From contig NZ_JBODJB010000001.1 of assembly GCF_050611725.1 (NCBI RefSeq), forward strand, positions 3,145,520-3,209,519: a stretch of DNA of 64,000 nucleotides, in the 5' to 3' direction. The position numbers were made by a program, and so were the translations under genes. This DNA comes from Ferruginibacter sp050611725. GTDB lineage: Bacteria > Bacteroidota > Bacteroidia > Chitinophagales > Chitinophagaceae. Positions 15,819-24,787 of the stretch are shown piece by piece; position 1 is the first letter of the stretch, and each line of letters begins with the position of its first letter. Below the pieces are notes generated by a model. That model was not told where the DNA came from, did no database searches, and saw nothing but the letters and a program-made list of their open reading frames with translations.

Positions 15819-16295
15819 CTAAAACTTAATATCTCTAATTGTGTCAACAAAACGAAACATTCTCCAATTTCCACCCAAACCCCAAGTTTCATTCTTGTAC
15901 TTATCTTTTTTGTAGAACCCTTTGGTGTTTTCTATTGAATCTTGCTTGTTATTATAGATAAGGTATATAGGATATTCGCTTGGCCAATTTGTCTTTAAAT
16001 AATACCACCTATCGCATACATAACATGTATTATGAGAGGATGCGTCAGTAATACCAATTTTCGTTAACAGCCTAAACTCATTGGGATAAGAATCTTTGAT
16101 ATCAGGTATTCCAGTTTCCGGACCTGAATAAAACAAAGAATCAAGATGTTTATTGTTTCCGATTTTTTTTACAAGGCTATCCAAATCAGCTTTGTTAGTA
16201 TAAAACCTATCAATAAGTTCTTTTGGACTACTGATTTGTTGACAACTTGCCAAAATGAAAGCAACAGTTATGATTCTAAAAGCAGCTTGAAACAT
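15819..16295 (-). CDS. Hypothetical lipoprotein
   Basis: 158 residues with a signal peptide and lipobox (FILASC, Cys18). The mature part begins QQISSPKELIDRFYTNKADLDSLVKKIGNN and ends in a Trp/Gly-containing segment (WGLGGNWRMFRFVDTIRDI). No family recognised. The alternating charged and hydrophobic pattern suggests a small alpha/beta domain facing the periplasm. It lies 51 nt downstream of another small lipoprotein on the same strand; they may be cotranscribed. Confidence 0.65.
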   Translation of the reverse strand: MFQAAFRIITVAFILASCQQISSPKELIDRFYTNKADLDSLVKKIGNNKHLDSLFYSGPETGIPDIKDSYPNEFRLLTKIGITDASSHNTCYVCDRWYYLKTNWPSEYPIYLIYNNKQDSIENTKGFYKKDKYKNETWGLGGNWRMFRFVDTIRDIKF

Positions 16296-16346
16296 TATAG
16301 ATTATTTTGAATTGCATAAACAGGTAAATGCAATTTACATTTTTGC

Positions 16347-16688
16347 CTATTCAAATACTTTATTTTTCTTTAGCTCCTTAATGTTATAAGTCTTTATATC
16401 TACCTGTTTCCAATCCCCTGTCATATCTACTATCGCTATTTTTTTCACACAAACGGTATCTTCTTGGCAAGTGTAACTATATCTCTCATGGTCACTATCT
16501 AGCTTACCAATGTATAATCTAAAATTTACAGAATCCATTAAATATTCTGCATCAACACCTGCCGGGTTAATATTAAAAACTTCAACATTTAGAGTGTTGT
16601 TACAAACTTTAATAGTAGACTTATGCCTTTTAATACAGCCGACAAAAAGTGAACTCAATAATGCCATAAAGGCTATTTTATTTTTCAT
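16347..16688 (-). CDS. Hypothetical lipoprotein
   Basis: 113 residues with signal peptide MKNKIAFMALLSSLFVGC and lipobox Cys18. The mature part is beta-rich (STIKVCNNTLNVEVFNINPAG, NFRLYIGKLDSDHERYSY) and has three further cysteines, two of which (TCQEDTVC) could form a disulfide. No family recognised. Upstream neighbour on the same strand is the large beta-barrel protein, 40 nt away. Confidence 0.65.
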   Translation of the reverse strand: MKNKIAFMALLSSLFVGCIKRHKSTIKVCNNTLNVEVFNINPAGVDAEYLMDSVNFRLYIGKLDSDHERYSYTCQEDTVCVKKIAIVDMTGDWKQVDIKTYNIKELKKNKVFE

Positions 16689-16728
16689 TTTCGGTACTTA
16701 CACAAAGATAACAAAGGGTAGAATTTCT

Positions 16729-19605
16729 TTAAAAGCCCGGTGCACCAGGCCCTCCCGGAGGTCTATCTCCCAGAGGAACTTTATTATTTGTTGAGGTAGT
16801 TATCCCAAAACTTTTAAGCTTGTAAGTAAAAGTCAGCATAAAGTATTGTTGCAATACCTGGTTTCTAACATCTTCGATATACGTTGGATCAACAGTACGT
16901 GTAATGCTTTGATTTTGTTTTAAAAGATCGAATACAGACAATTTTAATTCGCCTGCCTGATTCTTTAAAAATTTCTTACCCACCGCTGCATTCCACAACC
17001 AATAGCTTTGATTAAAGCCACTGCTTAAACCACTGTAGGTTGCGTTAGATACATCATTTTGTAAGAACCATCCTTTCTTATCTAACAAGTTAACCTGCAA
17101 TCTTGCATTTTGAGAAACATAGTTGGTATTTAATGCTGAGTTGATGCTATTCTTTGTATTGTTGAAATTCACATTGTATGAAAGATTATAATCAATATAC
17201 TGACTGATATTACTTGCTAATACAACACCTGTGTTATAGGTATAATTATTCGATACAGAGCTTACACTATTCACTAGTCCTGGTGTTTTAGAATAGCTCA
17301 CTCCACCACTCAGATTTAAAGTAGATTTTATAAAACTTAAAGGCATGGAATAAGTAAGCAAGGATCGAAGACTTATATAACCATCGAGATTGGTTGGTTT
17401 GCTTAATTGAGAGCCTTTGTACAGAACAATTCCGTTATCCAATAATGAATCGGCAGCAGCAATGTATGTTGCATTGGCTATATAATTGTCGGCCTGTTGC
17501 ACAAATATATTTGCAAAAAAACTAGTGCTCTTTTGAGTATTATTGAACGTATATCTTCCTCCTATTGTATTGCTTACCTGTTGTTTAAGATCCGGATTAC
17601 CTGCTCTTAGAAAAAGTATATTGCTATTATCGATCACATTTTGCAATTGATTAATTGAAGGCGTATTTGTATTAGCTCTGTAAAAAAGTCTGATGTTACT
17701 TTTCGGGCTTATCTTTTTACGCCACATCAGATTCGGTAATACATTATTGAAATTTTTATTTACCGAAAGAACATTCGGAAAAACCTGGTCGCTGTTCAAT
17801 TCAAGATATCTGTAACTTACACCAACATTAAACATATTATCCTTATCTCCCACCCGGTAGCCAGCTTCAGTGGTATGTGAAATGGTTTTGTTATCAAATT
17901 TATTTGAATACGCCGTATCAAGTTCAGAATATTTATCTGTTACATCATCAAAACGAAAAACACGTTGATCTGATTTATTATTGGTTACAGATGGCGAATA
18001 GCTGAACTGCAATTGCCCTTTCTTTCCTATCGGTTCTGTATAACTTATGTTAGCTGCATAATTATTTCCATTTACCAGTTGATCTGTAAATTGATTGGTA
18101 GTAGTATCTAAATAAACAGATCCGCCTGTATAATATTTATTGTTAGAGTTCAGATATACATCGCCTTCTCTGTCATTGTACCCTGCTGTTAAATTCAGAG
18201 AGATCGTCCTTCCTTTTTTTGCAAAAGCATGTCTATAAAGCAAACTATTGCTTGAGTTATAACCAGATCTATCAGATCTGGTTGAACTATTTGCCGTACT
18301 TACCAGGTTGGTTGCCGTTACATATCTTGTACCTTCATTAGTTCTGTATGAACTGTTTTTTTGAAAGCTAATTGAAGGAGTAAAAGTCAAAGTATTCTTA
18401 TCATCAATCTTATAATTCAATCGAAGATTTAATCTGTGATTGAAGTTGTTTGCAGATGATGTATTTGTTTCATCATAAAATTGATCATTCGCACCTTTAA
18501 TAAAATATTGTGTGTTGGAATTTTGATTATTCCCTGTGTTGCTGTTGTTGAAGAAATAGCTTCCGGTAACATCTACCTTCTTACTCCATTGATCGGAATA
18601 ATTAATACCGAATGCATTGGTTTTGCTAATGCCATTTGTTTGTCCGACTAAGAAATTATTACCCCCTCCGCCAAAGTTACCTCCACGATTTCCACCACCA
18701 CCTCCGCCTCTTCCTCCGCCACCGCTGCTACTAGAACTGTTAACCCCTAATAGATCTTCTGACGAAAAATTTTGTTGGTTGATATTATTGAACATTCCCA
18801 ATATGGAAATTCTTTGAGCGCCTTTGAATAAGTTTACATTACCACCTGCCGTATAACGATTATCCGTCCCATAACCTGCATAAACTCTACCGAATTGCCC
18901 ATTGGCCATTCCTTTCTTAGTAATAATATTGATCGTCTTTACACTATTACCATCATCAAAACCTGTAAATGCGGCCTGATCACTCAGTCTATCAAACACC
19001 TGTATTTTGTCGATCACTTCTGCAGGTAAATTTTTAAGTGCGGCTGTAGCATCATCACCAAAAAAATCACGACCATCTACTGTAACTTTTTTAACCTGAT
19101 CACCAAGTGTTGTTACATTACCTGAAGCATCTACACTAATTCCCGGCATTTTTTTTATAAGATCTTCTGCTGTTGCATCAGGATTTACTTTGTACTGACT
19201 CGCTGTAAATTCCGTGGTATCTCCTTTTTGTTTCACAGGTGCTACTTTTCCTACAACAGTCACTGCTTCAAGTGTAGCTGCTAATCTTGTAACAGGAATA
19301 ACAATTGGTTGTTTATTACTTGCCTGCAAAACTATTTTTTGTGAGATATTTTCGTAATTCAAATTGCTAGTGGTCAACGTATAGCTTGTTGGATTAAGGC
19401 CTGTAAACGTAAACTCGCCTTTACTATCAGTAATAACAGTTTTTACAACACCTGAATCATTATTTGATTTTAAACGTATAGAGGAACCGACAACCGGTGT
19501 CTTATCTGTATTATCAATCAACTTACCTGTAAGTGTAATATCCTGAGCAAATACAAGGCTCACAAAACAGTTTAGCAATAGGAAAAGGCTTATTTTCTTT
19601 ATCAT
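16729..19605 (-). CDS. TonB-receptor-like outer-membrane beta-barrel protein
   Basis: 958 residues. Signal peptide (ends VFAQ, residue 21), CarboxypepD-regulatory-like beta-sandwich (about 22-110), plug domain with the conserved KVTVDGRDFFGDD (about 175) and VIDKIQVFDRLSDQ, then a large barrel of the outer-membrane-protein-beta-barrel family. A Ser/Gly tract (about 293-320: SSSSSGGGGRGGGGGGNRGG) interrupts an early extracellular loop, and the C-terminus ends in a Gly/Pro tail (RPPGGPGAPGF) instead of a terminal aromatic. There is no adjacent SusD gene, so it is not a classical PUL receptor; the substrate is unknown. Confidence 0.85.
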   Translation of the reverse strand: MIKKISLFLLLNCFVSLVFAQDITLTGKLIDNTDKTPVVGSSIRLKSNNDSGVVKTVITDSKGEFTFTGLNPTSYTLTTSNLNYENISQKIVLQASNKQPIVIPVTRLAATLEAVTVVGKVAPVKQKGDTTEFTASQYKVNPDATAEDLIKKMPGISVDASGNVTTLGDQVKKVTVDGRDFFGDDATAALKNLPAEVIDKIQVFDRLSDQAAFTGFDDGNSVKTINIITKKGMANGQFGRVYAGYGTDNRYTAGGNVNLFKGAQRISILGMFNNINQQNFSSEDLLGVNSSSSSGGGGRGGGGGGNRGGNFGGGGNNFLVGQTNGISKTNAFGINYSDQWSKKVDVTGSYFFNNSNTGNNQNSNTQYFIKGANDQFYDETNTSSANNFNHRLNLRLNYKIDDKNTLTFTPSISFQKNSSYRTNEGTRYVTATNLVSTANSSTRSDRSGYNSSNSLLYRHAFAKKGRTISLNLTAGYNDREGDVYLNSNNKYYTGGSVYLDTTTNQFTDQLVNGNNYAANISYTEPIGKKGQLQFSYSPSVTNNKSDQRVFRFDDVTDKYSELDTAYSNKFDNKTISHTTEAGYRVGDKDNMFNVGVSYRYLELNSDQVFPNVLSVNKNFNNVLPNLMWRKKISPKSNIRLFYRANTNTPSINQLQNVIDNSNILFLRAGNPDLKQQVSNTIGGRYTFNNTQKSTSFFANIFVQQADNYIANATYIAAADSLLDNGIVLYKGSQLSKPTNLDGYISLRSLLTYSMPLSFIKSTLNLSGGVSYSKTPGLVNSVSSVSNNYTYNTGVVLASNISQYIDYNLSYNVNFNNTKNSINSALNTNYVSQNARLQVNLLDKKGWFLQNDVSNATYSGLSSGFNQSYWLWNAAVGKKFLKNQAGELKLSVFDLLKQNQSITRTVDPTYIEDVRNQVLQQYFMLTFTYKLKSFGITTSTNNKVPLGDRPPGGPGAPGF

Positions 19606-19716
19606 ATATGTTATTTGGATAGTATGACTATCAAATTCTTAAGAAGTTAATTTGCAAAGAACCACAATATCGTGCCAAAAGATTGTTAAACAAATGAAAA
19701 TGATGAACGGTAAAAA

Positions 19717-20544
19717 TCAGAATAAACCCAATTGCATTGAGTTTACATGTATAGAGGTTTTTATTTCAATTGTATTAGGATCTGCAGTGACCGTAAAAAT
19801 TTGAGTGGGTTCATATCTTGATGCAACGATCACTTTTATATCATTGGCATGCGGGGCAAATAATGCTGATGCTATTTCCGGAGTATTATTCTCTTTCGAT
19901 AAATGAGATAATATAAGATGCGACATAAAGGGTGGCCGATGCTTTACAAATAAGTCAAATGCCTGATCATTCGACAAGTGTCCTTCTCCTCCACGAATAC
20001 GATTTTTCAAGTGTAAAGGATAACGTCCATTCTCTAACATGGCATCATCATAATTAGCTTCTAAAAAAATAGCGTGGCATTGTCTGAAGTAATTAATGAC
20101 CTGATCGCAAACAATACCGATATCAGTGAAAACACCTACCGTAATTTTGTTATGGCTTATAATAAAACTATGAGGATCGATGGCATCATGCTTTTTTGCA
20201 AATGGAGTAACTGTTAATGTGCCGACTGTTACAGGCTCGTTTGCAAAAAATCTTTTAGATAGATGACCAATTAGTATAGGGCCGTTTTTGGCAGTATGTT
20301 CAGTAATGTAAACCGGCAGTTTGTATTTGTTAGCTAATGTTGAAACACCTTTGATATGATCTCCATGCTCATGCGATACAAAAATTGCTTTTACAGTTTG
20401 CATAGAAAGACCTAGCCTCTTCATCCGCTTTTCTGTTTCTCGGCATGAAAGACCTACATCTACCAAAACAGCATCGGTATGGTTGCCTACATAATAGCAG
20501 TTGCCATTGCTGCCGGAGTTAAGTGATGTAATAAATAGAGACAT
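19717..20544 (-). CDS. MBL-fold metallo-hydrolase (WalJ/YycJ-like)
   Basis: 275 residues from the ATG at 20544; the open frame extends to 20598, but MSLFITSLNSGSNGNCYYVG is the family start and a TATCTTTG box lies seven bases upstream. Metal motifs: SHEHGDHIKG (HxHxDH, about residue 54-62), later FTDIG and LEANYD. The SLNSGSNGN N-terminus and LVDVGLSCRETEKRM are typical of YycJ/WalJ, a cytosolic MBL hydrolase linked in Firmicutes to cell-division/mutagenesis control, with DNA 5'-exonuclease activity reported for relatives. The exact substrate here is not known. Monocistronic. Confidence 0.87.
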   Translation of the reverse strand: MSLFITSLNSGSNGNCYYVGNHTDAVLVDVGLSCRETEKRMKRLGLSMQTVKAIFVSHEHGDHIKGVSTLANKYKLPVYITEHTAKNGPILIGHLSKRFFANEPVTVGTLTVTPFAKKHDAIDPHSFIISHNKITVGVFTDIGIVCDQVINYFRQCHAIFLEANYDDAMLENGRYPLHLKNRIRGGEGHLSNDQAFDLFVKHRPPFMSHLILSHLSKENNTPEIASALFAPHANDIKVIVASRYEPTQIFTVTADPNTIEIKTSIHVNSMQLGLF

Positions 20545-20551
20545 ATGCTTG

Positions 20552-20559
20552 CAAAGATA
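20552..20559 (-). promoter_or_regulatory. -7 box of the MBL-fold gene
   Basis: TATCTTTG on the minus strand, seven bases before the ATG; very short or no leader predicted. Confidence 0.55.
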
Positions 20560-20779
20560 ATGATTTGATGATGTGAAGATTTGAAGATTGAATAACATTA
20601 ATGACTCAACAATTATCCCATAAGTAACATTGACATTGACGAATTATCAGCCAATATGGCGAAATATAGAGGGAATAAGACTTTTAGTGATTGGGGTATG
20701 ATTATTGAGGCTATTTAAAGCTGTATGGTGCCAACTGGTGCTTTAACAAAATGCAGTATTACTTAAACTAATTTTTGTT

Positions 20780-20995
20780 ATGAAAAAAATCATTGGCTTA
20801 TTATCGTTGGCAATTGGCTTTACTGCAATGTCTTGTACAAATGAATCTACCGAACCTAAGAAAGATGTCATTGTTGTTCCGGTTACAACACCTCCTAAAA
20901 AAGAAGTGATCATTGTTCCTGCAACTCCAACTCCCGATAAAGGAACGTCTGTTACTTTAGATAAAGGAGGTGTGAAAGTAGAAGTAAAAAAATAA
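20780..20995 (+). CDS. Small Thr/Pro/Lys-rich lipoprotein
   Basis: 71 residues with signal peptide and lipobox (TAMSC, Cys19). The mature part has two related segments, PKKDVIVVPVTTPP and PKKEVIIVPATPTP, followed by DKGTSVTLDKGGVKVEVKK. This looks like a short internal duplication in an extended, unstructured tether. No family recognised. It is followed by a strong shared terminator, and its own leader is short. Probably a periplasmic or surface-anchored peptide of unknown role. Confidence 0.7.
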   Translation: MKKIIGLLSLAIGFTAMSCTNESTEPKKDVIVVPVTTPPKKEVIIVPATPTPDKGTSVTLDKGGVKVEVKK

Positions 20996-21010
20996 GAACA
21001 AAGCTTTATA

Positions 21011-21050
21011 ATATAGAAAAAGGATTGCAAATGCAATCCTTTTTCTATAT
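21011..21050. terminator. Long perfect bidirectional terminator
   Basis: A 19-bp perfect stem (ATATAGAAAAAGGATTGCA and its complement) with a two-base loop, between convergent genes. Confidence 0.9.
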
Positions 21051-21062
21051 TCATTATACAAA

Positions 21063-22061
21063 TTAAAAAGAAGTGATCTTAATTTTTTTACCATTCACTT
21101 TTAAACTACGTCCGTTTTCATTCAGTAGTTTATCCTGTTTTGTTTCATCAGATAAAAGATCATTCAAATACTTAGCCACTTTAGCATCTGAAATAGTTAC
21201 AGGCTTTCCTTCATACACGGCTTCTGAAATATAAGACTCAAGCATATTGCTGTAATTACTTTTGAACAATTGGGTTGTTGCATAAATATCGCAACCAATG
21301 ATCTTATCGCCGGTAACAGCAAGCAAACCAACAATTGTGGTATCTGCATCAATTGTTTTGATAAACGCATCTTTGTATTCTTTTATTTCTTTGGTGTATT
21401 TCGAAGATTGCGACACTGCCGTGTAGGTACCCGTACTTGTTTCGGTTCCGTTTGAAGCATTTATATCCGAAACCTTATTCCATACCTGCGTCTGACTTTT
21501 CTCTTTTACAATACTTTTTCTAACAACATTATTGATACTACTATGATAGGTCGTAAAACTATAACCTGCTCCGGTAGCTGTAGTAGCCGATCCATTAGTA
21601 TTCACATTCGACCCTGCCCATCTCCCATGCTCAACACAATACACTGATATAGGAATGGATTGTCCGGGATATATCAAGGTATCTTTTTCTATTACCCTAT
21701 CTTGTTTACCTCCTTTAACAATATCTCCCATGCCGATTATGATCGTATCTTTTGAAGTGTTAGTAAATTTCAAAGTATTTACTTCTCCTGAAGCTGATAT
21801 TTCTTTTACTGTGATTTTAGATTGTTGTAATGCTTTTTCTAATGTGGTATATTTTCCTACATCTTTTACAGCTTCGGCTAGTGAAGGCTTGGCTTTAATA
21901 AAATAAAGTTTTATTTTTTTGTGTGAGGTAACAAAATCCGTCTTTGCCGACTGCGAAAGATCTCCAAAAGGAATGAATAAATTTTCGCTATTTAATTGTG
22001 CCGCAGCATTGAATGTTGTCATTGCTACAATAGCAAGGGCTAAACCTTTAATTTTTTTCAT
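21063..22061 (-). CDS. DUF6569 / ARPP-1-like secreted protein
   Basis: 332 residues with signal peptide (MKKIKGLALAIVAMTTFNAAAQ). The core contains the ARPP-1/DUF6569-type pattern: TIIIGMGDIVKGGKQDRVIE, then YPGQSIPISVYCVEHGRW (about 133-150), QTQVWNKV, and VGLLAVTGDKIIGCDIY. Family function is not established; the domain name refers to association with ADP-ribosylglycohydrolase and phosphatase-like genes in other genomes, which are not seen here. Probably periplasmic or outer-membrane associated. Monocistronic, convergent with the small lipoprotein. Confidence 0.78.
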   Translation of the reverse strand: MKKIKGLALAIVAMTTFNAAAQLNSENLFIPFGDLSQSAKTDFVTSHKKIKLYFIKAKPSLAEAVKDVGKYTTLEKALQQSKITVKEISASGEVNTLKFTNTSKDTIIIGMGDIVKGGKQDRVIEKDTLIYPGQSIPISVYCVEHGRWAGSNVNTNGSATTATGAGYSFTTYHSSINNVVRKSIVKEKSQTQVWNKVSDINASNGTETSTGTYTAVSQSSKYTKEIKEYKDAFIKTIDADTTIVGLLAVTGDKIIGCDIYATTQLFKSNYSNMLESYISEAVYEGKPVTISDAKVAKYLNDLLSDETKQDKLLNENGRSLKVNGKKIKITSF

Positions 22062-22190
22062 ATTAATAGTTTTTGTTCAATGAAAGTACTATCCGGACAA
22101 AGCCATTTGCAGGCACACTTGGTGAAACTGCCATTTGACTTGGTTGAGAACTGATGAAATAGCTATAAAAGATGTTATTTTGTATTACCG

Positions 22191-24026
22191 ATGAAGCAAC
22201 AGACTCATTTTAAATTATTGATCGTGTTATTACTCTTATTATACAGTGGAGTAACCGGTAACGTGTCTGCTCAAATGAATCAAACGGAAAAAATATCCCA
22301 GGCCGGAAAAAAGATTGAAAAGGGATATGCTAAAAACAATCAGGATACTGTTGCAAAAGGCCATTATGAGCTTGGAGAAAGTTTTTACAGAAGAGGCGAA
22401 TTGGAAAAAAGTGAAGAGCAATATAAAAAAGCAAAAGCCATCTACGAAAAAACCAACAATGCAGTCGGTATTGCAAAAGCCAGCAGGTCGCTTGCCAAAG
22501 TGCAGGAAGATCTTCATAAAAATAAAGAAGCATTAGCTAATTATAAATTTGCTCAGGAAAATAATATAAAGGCCGGAGATGTTTCCTCAAAGGCTTTAAA
22601 CTCAAACGATTTTCTTCGACTATCCAATCCGGACTCTACAAAACTTCAACAAAAACTCATAGAAGCCAATATTGATCTAGGTTTAAAAAACAAAGACACA
22701 AGTGAGGTGCTAACTTCTTACTCAAGAATGGCAGATATAAATTGGAACGGAACCGGTGCCGGTTATAATACCGTTGGGGCTTTAAACAACGCTTATAATT
22801 TATCTGTAAATGACCCTCCACAGGCTTTAAAAATCAATCAGCAATTAACGAGTGCCTATCTCAAAGACAAAAATTTTGACAAAGCAATTGAAACTAAGAA
22901 AGAGATATTAAAAGAACCATTTGTTGCAAATTCCACACAATTACAAGCCAGCGAAACAACCCTATTAGCAGACATCTATTTACAAAAAAATGATGACAGT
23001 ACCGCAATCAGGCTACTGAATGAATCATACGCTTTATCAATAAAGAATGGGCATACATTGGAAGCGAAAAGAAATATTGAAAAATTGGATAGCATTTACA
23101 GAAGCAGCGGGCAAAAGGAAATGAGCTTGCAATTGTATAAAAGTTTCTTATCGCAATTGCCCGATATTATTGCTAAAGACAGTTCACTGATCGATAATAA
23201 GATCATTGAAGAAACCGTAGGTAAAATTCAAAAACTCGAAAGTGAAAAAGCCTTAAAAGATGCATTGATCAAAAGAAAAAACATTTTCAATTATTGGCTA
23301 ATAGGGTCACTGGTTGTATTGCTGATCATTTCCGGTGTAACACTTTCTATTCTTAAAAAACTCAAAGTAAGAAATAAGAAAATTGCTTTACAATCTTTAC
23401 GAAGGGAAATGAACCCTCATTTTATCTTCAATAGTCTTAATAGCATCAATCAGTTTATAGCTAATAATAATGAGTTAGAAGCAAATCAGTACCTTACAAA
23501 ATTTTCTACTTTAATGCGTAGAGTGATGGAAAATTCAAAGGAAGATTTCGTGTTGTTGTCAAATGAACTGGAATTATTACAGAATTATCTTGAACTGGAA
23601 AAAAGCAGGTTCCCAGACAAGTTTAATTTCAAAATAAATGTAGATGATGAACTATATGCTAATGAACAGTTGTACATACCGGGTATGCTAATACAGCCAC
23701 ATTTGGAAAACTCTATCTGGCACGGCTTACGATACATAGAAGGGCAAGGACTTTTACAATTAAGTTTTTCTAAAAACCAGAATGCAATTGATATTGTCAT
23801 TGAAGATAACGGCATTGGTATTGCGGGTAGTAAAAATGTAAAAACGGCCAATCAAAAAAAACATTCGGGAAGAGGCATTACCAATACAATGGAGAGAATA
23901 AAGATATTGAATGAGTTGTATCATCAAAAGATCACTTGTTCGGTAGAGGATAAACCTCAAACAAATCCCGGTGTATTGGTAAAGATCACTGTCCCTCTTT
24001 TAAAAAATATTGAAAATGAAAATTAA
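22191..24026 (+). CDS. TPR sensor histidine kinase, LytS/YehU type
   Basis: 611 residues. Signal peptide/anchor (1-28), periplasmic TPR-like helical repeats (about 40-335, e.g. AKGHYELGESFYRRGELEKSEEQYKKAKAIYE), one transmembrane helix (IFNYWLIGSLVVLLIISGVTLSI, split at about 365-388), then a His_kinase domain with the phosphoacceptor in REMNPHFIFNSLNSINQF (His about 410) and a HATPase with QPHLENSIWHGL and EDNGIGI. This is the LytS-type architecture that pairs with LytTR regulators. The gene overlaps the response regulator downstream by 11 nt. The TPRs probably sense a periplasmic protein or cell-envelope state; the signal is unknown. Confidence 0.92.
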   Translation: MKQQTHFKLLIVLLLLLYSGVTGNVSAQMNQTEKISQAGKKIEKGYAKNNQDTVAKGHYELGESFYRRGELEKSEEQYKKAKAIYEKTNNAVGIAKASRSLAKVQEDLHKNKEALANYKFAQENNIKAGDVSSKALNSNDFLRLSNPDSTKLQQKLIEANIDLGLKNKDTSEVLTSYSRMADINWNGTGAGYNTVGALNNAYNLSVNDPPQALKINQQLTSAYLKDKNFDKAIETKKEILKEPFVANSTQLQASETTLLADIYLQKNDDSTAIRLLNESYALSIKNGHTLEAKRNIEKLDSIYRSSGQKEMSLQLYKSFLSQLPDIIAKDSSLIDNKIIEETVGKIQKLESEKALKDALIKRKNIFNYWLIGSLVVLLIISGVTLSILKKLKVRNKKIALQSLRREMNPHFIFNSLNSINQFIANNNELEANQYLTKFSTLMRRVMENSKEDFVLLSNELELLQNYLELEKSRFPDKFNFKINVDDELYANEQLYIPGMLIQPHLENSIWHGLRYIEGQGLLQLSFSKNQNAIDIVIEDNGIGIAGSKNVKTANQKKHSGRGITNTMERIKILNELYHQKITCSVEDKPQTNPGVLVKITVPLLKNIENEN

Positions 24027-24759
24027 AGCTGTCATTGTAGATGACGAATCGATCGCAAGAGATGTGCTGGCCGGTTATCTGAAAAAATATTGCCCGATAG
24101 TAGAAGTTGTTGGTCAGGCACAAAATATTAAGGATGCCGTACCAATGATACAGTCGCTTCAACCTCAGTTAGTATTCTTAGATGTTGAGATGCCCTATGG
24201 CAATGCATTCGATATCCTGGAAGCTTGTCAGGATCAGCATTTCGAAACCATCTTCATTACCGCTTTTGCTGAATATTCATTAAAAGCACTGAACATGAGT
24301 GCAGCTTATTATATTTTAAAACCGATCGACATAACCGAATTGGTCTCTGCTGTTAATAAAATTCAGATGAGCATTCTTAAAACAGAAGAATTTAACAGAA
24401 CACAGATACTGCTGGATAATTTAAAATTGAAACCGGAAAAACAGCAGATCATTTTACCTACCATGCAGGGCTTTGATGTGATCAAAACCGCTTCAATTAC
24501 TAAACTTATAGCTAATGGAAACTTTACTGATGTTTATCTGGACAACGGATCAAAAAAAATGATATGCAAATTTTTAAAACATTTTGATGACCTGCTTGAT
24601 GCTCCTTTTGTAAGAATACATCGTTCCTTTATTGTAAATGTAAATTTCATCAAATCGTATTCTAAAAGCGGAGGAGGCACTGTGCTGCTATCAGATGGAT
24701 CTGAACTGGAAGTTTCTGCCACCTATAAAGATCAACTGTTGAAAATGTTCGAAGGGTAA
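24016..24759 (+). CDS. LytTR-family response regulator
   Basis: 247 residues from the ATG at 24016 (a TTG in frame at 24010 is less likely). Receiver domain: VDDESIARD, phosphorylated Asp in LVFLDVEMP (about 55), TAFAEYSLKAL, and ILKPID (about 102). LytTR DNA-binding domain from about 140 to the end, with FVRIHRSFIVNVNFIKSYS. Translationally coupled to the histidine kinase, so the two form a cognate pair. It likely binds paired direct repeats at target promoters; no target is identifiable here. Confidence 0.94.
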   Translation: MKIKAVIVDDESIARDVLAGYLKKYCPIVEVVGQAQNIKDAVPMIQSLQPQLVFLDVEMPYGNAFDILEACQDQHFETIFITAFAEYSLKALNMSAAYYILKPIDITELVSAVNKIQMSILKTEEFNRTQILLDNLKLKPEKQQIILPTMQGFDVIKTASITKLIANGNFTDVYLDNGSKKMICKFLKHFDDLLDAPFVRIHRSFIVNVNFIKSYSKSGGGTVLLSDGSELEVSATYKDQLLKMFEG

Positions 24760-24787
24760 ATAATTGTAGGAAATTGTAAAACTGTAA

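Noticed and set aside
18617..18817. Plus-strand proline-rich ORF
   Set aside because: Shadow of the Ser/Gly tract of the minus-strand beta-barrel protein; composition follows from the GGN codons.
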